Assembly: GCA_934525735.1 (NCBI GenBank)
Contig: CAKSZM010000011.1
Span: 1 to 34,118 of the forward strand
DNA from: an uncultured Faecalibacterium sp.
GTDB taxonomy: Bacteria > Bacillota > Clostridia > Oscillospirales > Ruminococcaceae
Direction: 5' to 3'
Length of the DNA stretch: 34,118 bases
Of the stretch, positions 16,005-22,008 are shown in pieces. The position numbers and the translations under genes are program-made. The notes beneath the pieces were generated by a model, which was not told where the DNA came from, did not search any database, and saw only the letters and a program-made list of their open reading frames with translations. The number at the start of each line of letters is the position of its first letter. The first letter of the stretch is position 1.

Positions 16005-16150
16005 ACCACCGTGATGATGCTGCGGGTCTTGACGTCGATGGCGTCATCGTTCCAGTTCTCGCCAAAGAGAACATCGTCGTTATAATGGGCGAAAGCAGGA
16101 GCAAAGGTGCCCAGAGCATTCCGTCCGGCAGTCTGTACGATCTTTTCCAT
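15992..16150 (-). pseudogene. Carboxymuconolactone decarboxylase-family protein, N-terminal remnant
   Basis: The minus strand starts MEKIVQTAGRNALGTFAPAF, continues to NDDAIDVKTRSIITVVALMA, and then loses homology at about 15992. This is the first half of a CMD/AhpD-fold protein of the YurZ/YraC type (typical: L-x-x-K-x-R-x-LI-x-V-A-L-M-A). The second half with the catalytic cysteine region is gone. SD AGGAGGGTA precedes the ATG, and its own MerR-type promoter lies at 16184-16214. The 13 bases shared with the aldo/keto reductase remnant (15992-16004) fit both proteins, suggesting a microhomology join. Confidence 0.65.
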
Positions 16151-16183
16151 AAGGATATACCCTCCTGCCTGATTTACTCTCTT

Positions 16184-16214
16184 ATTCTACAACTTGAACC
16201 GAACTTCAAGTCAA
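16184..16214 (-). promoter_or_regulatory. Second MerR-type promoter with 19-bp spacer
   Basis: On the minus strand TTGACT (16209-16214) and TAGAAT (16184-16189) with a 19-base spacer and the dyad ACTTGAA-N6-TTCAAGT (16192-16211). Nearly identical in design to 15813-15843 but facing the other way, in front of the decarboxylase remnant. Confidence 0.75.
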
Positions 16215-16223
16215 GACCCTTTT

Positions 16224-16700
16224 TTACTTTTCCTGCACCTGTTTTCCGGTCAGGTGCTCGATGGTGATCTCGTACAGCTGGACTCCCCGGATGGACTTTG
16301 CCACTTCTTCGTCGATTTCTTCCGCACTGGGGTAATACTTTGCCGCCAGTGCCCGAACTTTCGCTTCAGTGGCAGCGGCATCTTCGATCAGACGGCAGCG
16401 GCCGAACACCACCGTGCTCTGCATATACGGCGCCCAGTCACCCGGCTCAAAGTGCTCGTTGCCGTAGACGGTAAAACAGACTTTGTCGCTCTTTTTCAGG
16501 GCATCCACCTTCTGGCCGGTCTTTGCACCGTGAAAATAGATCTTTTCGTTTTCGCGGTCATAGAAGTAATTCACCGGGATGGCAAAGGGATAACCGCCGT
16601 CGCCGTTGACGGCCAGCACGCCCCGCCGGGACTGTTCCAGCAGCTGTTTTGCGGCTTCTTCCGGGATGGCGCGGTTTGCTCTGCGCATGGGTCTGAACAT
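16224..16700 (-). CDS. PPOX-family (pyridoxamine 5'-phosphate oxidase-like) flavin-binding protein
   Basis: A 158-residue split-barrel protein. The start MFRPMRRANRAIPEEAAKQL, the GVLAVNGDGGYPFAIPVNYFYD block, KIYFHGAKTGQKVDALKKSDKV and CFTVYGNEHFEPGDWAPYMQ follow the NimA-like/PPOX pattern in Clostridia. Such proteins bind FMN or heme and reduce small substrates; some confer nitroimidazole resistance. SD GGGAGGAAAG precedes the ATG. It lies 32 bases after the U32-like gene on the same strand and is probably the third gene of that unit. The MerR-type promoter at 16184-16214 begins only 10 bases past its stop. Confidence 0.85.
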   Translation of the reverse strand: MFRPMRRANRAIPEEAAKQLLEQSRRGVLAVNGDGGYPFAIPVNYFYDRENEKIYFHGAKTGQKVDALKKSDKVCFTVYGNEHFEPGDWAPYMQSTVVFGRCRLIEDAAATEAKVRALAAKYYPSAEEIDEEVAKSIRGVQLYEITIEHLTGKQVQEK

Positions 16701-16732
16701 GGTATCTTTCCTCCCTCATTTTTTGCCGGCAC

Positions 16733-17659
16733 TCAGAACAAGTCCAGCATATTGTCGAGATAAATTTCTTCCCGCACCTGCAGCTGATATTCCGGCTTCG
16801 TCATGTAGTAAAGCAGAAATTCCAGCAGCAGGGCACTGCCAAGCCCGCGGCCTTCGATTTTGAAATTGGAAAAACCCATGGGCAGGTAGGTCTCCTGAAT
16901 GTCCCGGATGCCGATGAACTCCGGGTTCTGCATTGCTTTCGAAAAACGGTAGCCCTCCTGTGCGCCCGGAGCGGTGCAGATATGGTCGGGGCAGTTCTCG
17001 CCGAGGTTCTTCCGGCTCACGTTCTCATAGCAGCGCTTCCGATCTTTGCAGCCCGGCCAGCAGCACTCGTTGCAGAGAAACTCTGCCTTATCTTTCTGCG
17101 CTTTGGGCAGCTGTGCCAGCCGGGCAAAGGCTTTGTTCAGTCGGAAATCCGGCACCACATAGCGGAACGTATCCCGGCGCAGCTCCTGCGCAAGCTGATC
17201 AAATTCCGTCAGCACCTTTGTGGTGGACGAGACCAGATACAGCCCCGGGTAATTTACCTGCAGGTATTCCGCCAGCAGGTCGGAACTGACGATGACTCCG
17301 TTCTGCGCACAGTTCGAAGCTTCGAACTGTGCGCAGAGGGCGTTGCATTTCCGGTCGGCAAGGTGTTCTGCCCGGAGCAGCGAATTGCTGAAGGTCAGCC
17401 GGGCCGAGATGCCGTATTCCCGCATCAGGGCCAGCACCTCGCCCGGGGCGGCATCGCCGCAGCCCGTGCGTCCCCCGCCCCACAGGCACCCGTCCGGCGC
17501 GCCGTAAATGGACCCGATGGTGCACCAGTCGTAAAAGTACTCCCGGTGCTGCCGGCACAGCGGCAAAAACACCCGGTAAAACTCGTAGAACTCGAACAAG
17601 CCGGGGAGATGGTAGACTGCTTTTTTCACGGTCTTGCTCCTGTTCCTGCGGTCAGGCAT
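16733..17659 (-). CDS. U32-peptidase-like cysteine-rich protein, function unknown
   Basis: A 308-residue soluble protein. Near the C-terminus GFSNFKIEGRGLGSALLLEF resembles the KIEGR signature of the U32 family (UbiU, TrhP, YhbU). Cysteine clusters (LCNECCWPGCKDRKRC around residues 205-220 and ENCPDHIC soon after) could ligate a [4Fe-4S] cluster, as in characterised U32 proteins. The N-terminal part (GSIYGAPDGCLWGGGRTGCG) is not familiar. Characterised members work with tRNA hydroxylation or ubiquinone synthesis, but this one is divergent and shorter. It overlaps the NADAR-nuclease gene by 8 bases. A 36-bp perfect palindrome (17302-17337) is embedded in the coding sequence. Confidence 0.7.
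   Translation of the reverse strand: MPDRRNRSKTVKKAVYHLPGLFEFYEFYRVFLPLCRQHREYFYDWCTIGSIYGAPDGCLWGGGRTGCGDAAPGEVLALMREYGISARLTFSNSLLRAEHLADRKCNALCAQFEASNCAQNGVIVSSDLLAEYLQVNYPGLYLVSSTTKVLTEFDQLAQELRRDTFRYVVPDFRLNKAFARLAQLPKAQKDKAEFLCNECCWPGCKDRKRCYENVSRKNLGENCPDHICTAPGAQEGYRFSKAMQNPEFIGIRDIQETYLPMGFSNFKIEGRGLGSALLLEFLLYYMTKPEYQLQVREEIYLDNMLDLF
17302..17337. repeat. 36-bp perfect palindrome inside a coding sequence
   Basis: Positions 17302-17319 (TCTGCGCACAGTTCGAAG) and 17320-17337 are exact reverse complements with no spacer. It encodes the peptide LCAQFEASNCAQ of the U32-like protein, in what looks like a loop between conserved blocks. Confidence 0.97.
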
Positions 17660-19598
17660 CCTGCCCGGCGGCGATCATCTCTTCCAGCTTCTGTTCCATC
17701 GTGGCGCAGTTGGCCACGCGGTATGGCCAGAAATAGGCCACGCCCCTGCAGTCCTCTTCCGAAAGATCACTGTTGACCAACAGCAGCTGATCCGGCGTCA
17801 CCTGCAGTTTTGTGCACAGGTCTGCATACTTGCCGTAGTTGATGCTCCGGCTGGAAGATTTCGCCTCCACCCAGAAGAATTTTCCGTTGATCGAGAAGGC
17901 CACGTCCAGCTCATGGGCAAAGGCGTTTTCCGGCGAGTCAGAAAGGATGACGTTGGAGCACAGCGACACTTCCGCGCCCTGCTCCTGCCAGCGGTCCAGC
18001 ACCTTCTGTACGCAGTGCACGACATACAATTCCAGCCAGTGTCCGCTGACAAAATTGCGCACCACATCGTTTTCGGATGCGAGGGTGCAGACGATGCGGG
18101 AGGGATTGGCGCTCAGTTCTGCAAACAGGCCCAGATGATCCCAGCTCTGCGCAAGGGCTACGGTCAGCTCCCGGGACTCCGCCGGGGCATCCTTCGGCAT
18201 CCGGAAAGTAAAGGAATCGCGGAACTGCAGGTGGGTCCGGATGAACTGCAGAAACGCCGCTGCCGTGGTGTCCCGCATGGCTTCGCCCGTTTCCCACGCC
18301 AGCTTCTGCACTGCTGCCGGGGGCAACTCGCCCTCCCGCACCTGCCGCGTGATGGTGTAGCCGCGGCTGAGCAGATATTCCTCGGCCGTCGGGGGCTTGG
18401 GCGGTTCTTTCTCCGCTGCCGGTTCCAGCGACTGGTAGTTGAGCTTCCACCCGTGCACGAACACCGGGCAGCGTGTCAGCTGACCCACCGTGCGGAAATC
18501 CGTTTCCGGGTTTTCCAGCAGAAAGGTCACCTTGTTCCTTTCCTGGTTGACCGTGATGGTGCCTTCTTCCAGCGCTTTGCGGTAGCTTTCCAGCAGCAGT
18601 TCCCGTCCGATCTGGGCAACCCCTGCGGCCGTTTTGGCCGAGCAGCCTGCGTTTTTTGCCAGCGAGATGAGCAGGTTTTTCACCTTGGGTGCATAGCTGA
18701 TCTCCTGCATCTGCCCGACGGTCGGCACTTCCACGCCGTCCACTACGGGCTGCGGTTCCGGCTCTTCCTCCGGCGCACTTTCCGGCTCCTGCCGGGGTTC
18801 CTGCAGGGGCGCCTGTATTTCCTGCAGAGCAGATGCGGCGGCGTTGTTTTCCGGCTGTTCTGCTGGGGTATTTTCCGGTGCCTGCAGCGTTTCGGCTTTC
18901 GGTTCCGGGATTGCTTCCGGCTCTGCAGCTTCCGGGGCCTCCTGCGGTTCCGGCACCGGCTCCATGCAGGTTTGCCTTACAAAAGCCTCAAAGCTTCCGT
19001 AACATTCCAGCTTTCCGGCTGCGGCCAGACCGGCATATACTGCCGCCGCCCGGGCCGGGCTGTTGCGGTCCTTTTTGGAGCTGCCGAGATCCAGATCCGA
19101 AAATGCGCCGAACTTCAGCACACTGCCCGCCTGCTCTGCATTCCGGCGCAAAGCGCATCCGTAGAGCCAGTTGAAGAACGCATACGGATGCGGCTGTGCC
19201 GGGTAATCGGTCTCTTCCAGCCGGTAGCCGATGCACTTGCCGTCTTTGGGCTGCGGGCGGTTTTTGCCCCGTTTTGCGCCGGATGTCTGCATCAGTTCCG
19301 GGTAGGGGCCGCCGTCCGCAAACACTTTGGACGCTTCGTAGACCAGCCCCACCGGCACATCCTGCTCCTGCGTTTTCAGGCGGAACGGCAGCTTCATTGC
19401 CGCCGCGCCGACGCCCTCCGGCTGCGCGGACGCCAGACTGACTTCCAGCGCAGGAACATCCGGGTACACATCATGGAAGGCATCCAACACCGCCTGCACA
19501 TTCTGCTGCTTTGCCCCGTTCAGCCACGGGAAGGTGACCGAGATTTCCTTTGTATAGGGGTACTCTGTCAGCGAGAGAAACACTTTTCGTACTGCCAT
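17652..19598 (-). CDS. NADAR-domain / PD-(D/E)XK nuclease fusion protein
   Basis: A 648-residue protein with three parts. Residues 1-210 resemble the NADAR-type antitoxin associated with DarT1 (formerly DUF6977): FPWLNGAKQQNVQAVLDAFH, VPVGLVYEASKVFADGGPY (Glu88, Lys91), FFNWLYGCAL and FGAFSDLDLGSSKKDRNSPA. NADAR enzymes remove ADP-ribose from guanine bases. Residues 211-290 are a Pro/Glu/Ala-rich linker. Residues 290-400 look partly winged-helix-like, and 505-600 match a DUF1887/Card1-type PD-(D/E)XK nuclease: GHWLELYVVHCV, then HELDVAFSI with Asp565 and FFWVEAKSS with Glu578 and Lys580. SD GGAGTG lies 6 bases before the ATG. No DarT toxin gene is in the window. First gene of a unit with the U32-like and PPOX genes. 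Confidence 0.72.
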   Translation of the reverse strand: MAVRKVFLSLTEYPYTKEISVTFPWLNGAKQQNVQAVLDAFHDVYPDVPALEVSLASAQPEGVGAAAMKLPFRLKTQEQDVPVGLVYEASKVFADGGPYPELMQTSGAKRGKNRPQPKDGKCIGYRLEETDYPAQPHPYAFFNWLYGCALRRNAEQAGSVLKFGAFSDLDLGSSKKDRNSPARAAAVYAGLAAAGKLECYGSFEAFVRQTCMEPVPEPQEAPEAAEPEAIPEPKAETLQAPENTPAEQPENNAAASALQEIQAPLQEPRQEPESAPEEEPEPQPVVDGVEVPTVGQMQEISYAPKVKNLLISLAKNAGCSAKTAAGVAQIGRELLLESYRKALEEGTITVNQERNKVTFLLENPETDFRTVGQLTRCPVFVHGWKLNYQSLEPAAEKEPPKPPTAEEYLLSRGYTITRQVREGELPPAAVQKLAWETGEAMRDTTAAAFLQFIRTHLQFRDSFTFRMPKDAPAESRELTVALAQSWDHLGLFAELSANPSRIVCTLASENDVVRNFVSGHWLELYVVHCVQKVLDRWQEQGAEVSLCSNVILSDSPENAFAHELDVAFSINGKFFWVEAKSSSRSINYGKYADLCTKLQVTPDQLLLVNSDLSEEDCRGVAYFWPYRVANCATMEQKLEEMIAAGQDA

Positions 19599-19632
19599 AA
19601 GACACTCCGATCTGTCAAAAATAATTGTCTTT

Positions 19633-19661
19633 ATTTTATCACGCTTTGCGCTTTCCTACAA
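19633..19661 (-). promoter_or_regulatory. Probable promoter of the NADAR-nuclease gene
   Basis: On the minus strand TTGTAG (19656-19661), 17-base spacer, TAAAAT (19633-19638). The spacer and -10 share 19 of 20 bases (19632-19651) with the region upstream of the SseB gene (20372-20391). The -35 box lies in the first bases of the neighbouring aldo/keto reductase remnant. Confidence 0.5.
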
Positions 19662-19866
19662 CACCGGCAGCTTCCTGCTGCAGAGCGGCGTGGTCATCAT
19701 CCCGAAGTCGGTGCACAAGAACCGTATGCAGCAGAACTTCGACCTGTTCGACTTTACCCTTTCCACCGAGGATATGGCCGCTATTGAGGCGCTGGACAGC
19801 GGCGAGAGCCTGTTCTTCTCCCACTACGACCCCAAGACCGTCGAGTGGTTCATGTCCATCGTCTGA
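19657..19866 (+). pseudogene. Aldo/keto reductase, C-terminal remnant
   Basis: About 66 codons end at the TGA 19864-19866. From 19669 the peptide SFLLQSGVVIIPKSVHKNRM followed by QQNFDLFDFTLSTEDMAAIE matches the C-terminal strand and cofactor loop (IPKS...RxxxN) of aldo/keto reductases. No start codon, no N-terminal barrel. It is not the missing part of the remnant at 15876-16004, because that one already has its own version of this region. The coding fragment begins directly at the promoter region of the NADAR-nuclease gene. Confidence 0.8.
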
Positions 19867-19886
19867 TTCCCTGCTCATAAGATCGC

Positions 19887-19936
19887 ATAAAGAGAGAACC
19901 TGCTGCCCGGCAAAAGGCAGCAGGTTCTCTCTTTAT
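19887..19936. terminator. Very strong bidirectional terminator
   Basis: Two perfect 21-base arms (19887-19907 and 19916-19936) with loop CGGCAAAA. The right arm overlaps the stop codon of the SseB-like gene (19933-19935), so the hairpin starts within that coding sequence. Confidence 0.93.
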
Positions 19937-20346
19937 TCTCCGCGAATGATGCGGAGCAGGTCTTTGTCCAGCTGGAGGGTACGGTTCCACGGGTTCAGGA
20001 TAATGCCCCGGATCTCCGGCACCGCCAATGCCTGACGGAACAGCGGTTCCATCTCCACCAGAAAGGCGGACTGGACTGCCTCGGCGCCTTTCATTTCCTC
20101 ATCAAAGCTGGTAAAGGCGTACCACCAGAGTTCTCCGTCGGCAGTCCGCACGGTGCGCAGCTGCATCTGCCCGGTGCCGTTGTCCGGCTGAACCGCCGCA
20201 ACGAGCCGGCCGTTTTCCTTCATTCTCCGGCGCAGCACGGTCAGGGTGTGCGCCAGCTGTTCCTGTGTCGGCTGCTGCTGCAAGGCGTAGATTGCCTGTT
20301 CGAGCTTCTCGTTCCCGCGCAGACCTTCATCTTTCATCTGTTCCAT
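19933..20346 (-). CDS. SseB-family protein
   Basis: A 137-residue soluble protein. The N-terminal helix region (LEQAIYALQQQPTQEQLAHT) and the C-terminal PEIRGIILNPWNRTLQLDKD are typical of the SseB N-terminal domain, a fold also found in T7SS- and T3SS-linked and housekeeping proteins of unknown role (named after enhanced serine sensitivity in E. coli). Only one domain is present, as is common in Firmicutes. Start ATG 20346 has a weak SD (AAGGAAA). Upstream lies a TAAAAT box sharing 19 of 20 bases with the promoter of the NADAR-nuclease gene. Confidence 0.8.
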   Translation of the reverse strand: MEQMKDEGLRGNEKLEQAIYALQQQPTQEQLAHTLTVLRRRMKENGRLVAAVQPDNGTGQMQLRTVRTADGELWWYAFTSFDEEMKGAEAVQSAFLVEMEPLFRQALAVPEIRGIILNPWNRTLQLDKDLLRIIRGE

Positions 20347-20371
20347 GGCTGTTTTCCTTTGCGTTTTCTTC

Positions 20372-20391
20372 TATTTTACCACGCTTTGCGC
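20372..20391 (-). promoter_or_regulatory. Promoter box shared with the NADAR-nuclease gene
   Basis: Minus strand GCGCAAAGCGTGGTAAAATA contains a -10 element (20373-20378) about 25 bases before the SseB start. The same 20 bases with one change occur at 19632-19651. The -35 is not recognisable. Confidence 0.5.
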
Positions 20392-20415
20392 CTTTGGAAA
20401 AGAGCCGGGCACCGT

Positions 20416-20520
20416 TCAGGCCGCTTTCTTTTCCTTCCGCTCCAGATACAGATAGAAGCAGACGTTCAGCACGATGCCCACAACGGTGGATGTCGGAGCC
20501 GCCAGACCGATCAAGGTAAG
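20416..20520 (-). pseudogene. C-terminal tail of a membrane permease
   Basis: Reading leftward from about 20520, LTLIGLAAPTSTVVGIVLNV, then a membrane segment and the tail YLERKEKKAA, end at a TGA (20416-20418). The GxxxxxxVVGIVLN pattern resembles the last membrane helix of NCS2-type nucleobase permeases, but 34 residues do not settle this. No start or upstream part; homology stops where the nitroreductase remnant begins. Confidence 0.4.
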
Positions 20521-20665
20521 CGACCGTTTCTTCCAGCGGTTTGCGCAGGCCGTGGTTTGCCAGCGGGCCGGCGTTCAGGATGGCGGCGAGCTTCTCATCC
20601 TCCACCTTCCGTGCGCTGTAATTTTTGCAGGAATAGCGTTTTTCGATCACATCGGTAAATTCCAT
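20513..20665 (-). pseudogene. Nitroreductase: N-terminus fused to C-terminus, middle deleted
   Basis: MEFTDVIEKRYSCKNYSARK followed by VEDEKLAAILNAG (20665-20567) is a classic nitroreductase start (RYSxRxY...ILxAGxxAP). The next codons, HGLRKPLEETVAYL (to 20513), match the extreme C-terminus of clostridial nitroreductases (H-x-x-RKPLEE). About 130 central residues, including most of the FMN site, are missing without loss of frame. The frame then runs on into unrelated sequence. This mirrors the end-to-end join of the aldo/keto reductase at 15876. Confidence 0.65.
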
Positions 20666-20684
20666 GGTTTTCTTCTTTCCGGGG

Positions 20685-21938
20685 TCACTCTTCCAGTTTG
20701 ATCTTTTCCTTCAGCACCACACAGCCGGCCATATCGCCGATGACATTGACGCAGGTCGCGCCCATGTCGCACAGGGTGTTGATGCTGATATAAACGCCCA
20801 TGACGCCTGCAGGCAGACCGGCCATGGTAGCCAGCGCCGCAAAGGACGCAATAGCGCCGCCGGGGATGCCGGGCGTACCCACCGACAGAATGACATTGGC
20901 CAGCAGAATGACCACCATCATGGAGGTGCTCACCTCCACGCCGCAGGCATTGGCGAAGAACACGATCATGAAGGACATCAGAATGGACACGGCGTCCATG
21001 TTCACCGTTGCACCCAGCGGGATGGCGATACTGGTGATCTTATCCGACACGCCCATTTCTTCCTCCATGCGCTGCTTGCTGATGGGGATGGTGGCCGAGC
21101 TGGAGCAGGTGCCGAAGGCGTTCAGGGCTGCGGGCAGGCAGGCCTTGACAAAGCGGATGGGGCTTTCCTTGCCCAGGAACTTGACCGCACTGCCGTACAC
21201 GACAGCGGCAAAGCCGAAGAAGGCAATGTACAGGATCACCAGCTGAGTGGCCAGCGAGAGGATGGTGTCGGTGCCGTTGGCCTCCACCACCGGGACGATG
21301 GTGCAGAACACGCCCACCGGCGTAAAGTACATCACGGTGCTGATGATCTTCAGGCAGACTTCGTTGCCGGCTTCGATCACCTTCAGCAGCGGCTCGCCCT
21401 TTTCGTCAATGGCAATGAGGGTAAAGCCGATGATGACCGCAAAGGTGAGCACCTGCAGCATGTTGCCGTTGGCAAAGGCCGCCACAGGGTTCGAGGGGAT
21501 CAGATTTTTGAGGGTATCCAGAATGCTGGTCATCTTGCTGGCTTCGATGTCCGAAGTGGCCATCTCGAACCGGACGCCTTCACCCAGATGAATGGCGCGG
21601 GGAATGACCAGACCCACAAGACTTGCCAGCGCCGTAGTGCACAGAAAGAAGACCATCGCGCCGCCGGTGATCTTGCCGGTGGTCTTTGCGTTGCCGATGC
21701 TGGTGATGCCCACCACGATGGAGCAGAACACCAGCGGGAAGATCATCATGTTCAGGGCGTTCATGTAAATGCTGCCCAGCAGCTGGGTCACGGTGAGCAC
21801 CGCCGGGAAGCGCCCTGCCAAAAACAGGCCGGTGAGGATACCGAGCACCAGACCCGCAAAAATTGCGCCGGTGATGTGCTCCTTATACCGCGAAAAAAGG
21901 GTCTTTTGGGATGCTGTACTGTCTTGTGAGGAACTCAT
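20685..21938 (-). CDS. DAACS-family dicarboxylate/amino acid:cation symporter
   Basis: A 417-residue membrane protein of the glutamate/aspartate/serine-threonine symporter family. Seen: LLGSIYMNALNMMIFPLVFC, the serine-rich reentrant loop FGTCSSSATIP, and the second loop VGTPGIPGGAIASFA. The usual NMDG sodium-site motif reads NMDAVSI. It exchanges or imports acidic or small neutral amino acids with Na+. Start ATG 21938 has SD AAGGAGAG at 8 bases and its own promoter. Near the C-terminus DMGATCVNVIGDMAGCVV contains the family's conserved Asp and Asn. Monocistronic; downstream is only the decayed nitroreductase. Confidence 0.93.
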   Translation of the reverse strand: MSSSQDSTASQKTLFSRYKEHITGAIFAGLVLGILTGLFLAGRFPAVLTVTQLLGSIYMNALNMMIFPLVFCSIVVGITSIGNAKTTGKITGGAMVFFLCTTALASLVGLVIPRAIHLGEGVRFEMATSDIEASKMTSILDTLKNLIPSNPVAAFANGNMLQVLTFAVIIGFTLIAIDEKGEPLLKVIEAGNEVCLKIISTVMYFTPVGVFCTIVPVVEANGTDTILSLATQLVILYIAFFGFAAVVYGSAVKFLGKESPIRFVKACLPAALNAFGTCSSSATIPISKQRMEEEMGVSDKITSIAIPLGATVNMDAVSILMSFMIVFFANACGVEVSTSMMVVILLANVILSVGTPGIPGGAIASFAALATMAGLPAGVMGVYISINTLCDMGATCVNVIGDMAGCVVLKEKIKLEE

Positions 21939-21970
21939 ATTGAAACTCTCCTTGTGTTTTTATCCTTTTT

Positions 21971-21999
21971 ATTATAATCCTTCACAGGAGAGAGAACAA
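21971..21999 (-). promoter_or_regulatory. Promoter of the DAACS symporter gene
   Basis: Minus strand TTGTTC (21994-21999), 17-base spacer, TATAAT (21971-21976). Confidence 0.75.
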
Positions 22000-22008
22000 G
22001 AAGTAATT

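Noticed and set aside
17652-19598. Complete DarTG toxin-antitoxin system
   Set aside because: Only the NADAR-type part is present; no DarT-like transferase was found on either side in this window.
17634-19787. 717-codon open frame on the plus strand opposite the NADAR-nuclease gene
   Set aside because: No recognisable domains, Phe/Arg/His-rich composition typical of an antisense frame in GC-rich DNA, and no SD; the minus-strand protein has clear motifs.
15876-19866. Idea that the aldo/keto reductase pieces at 15876 and 19657 are one gene split by insertion of the NADAR unit
   Set aside because: The first piece already contains its own C-terminal cofactor region (SLPKTANPAHM), different from that of the second piece (IIPKSVHKNRM), so two separate genes are involved.
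20664-21929. 421-codon plus-strand frame opposite the DAACS symporter
   Set aside because: His/Gly/Gln-rich antisense frame; the minus strand encodes a full transporter.
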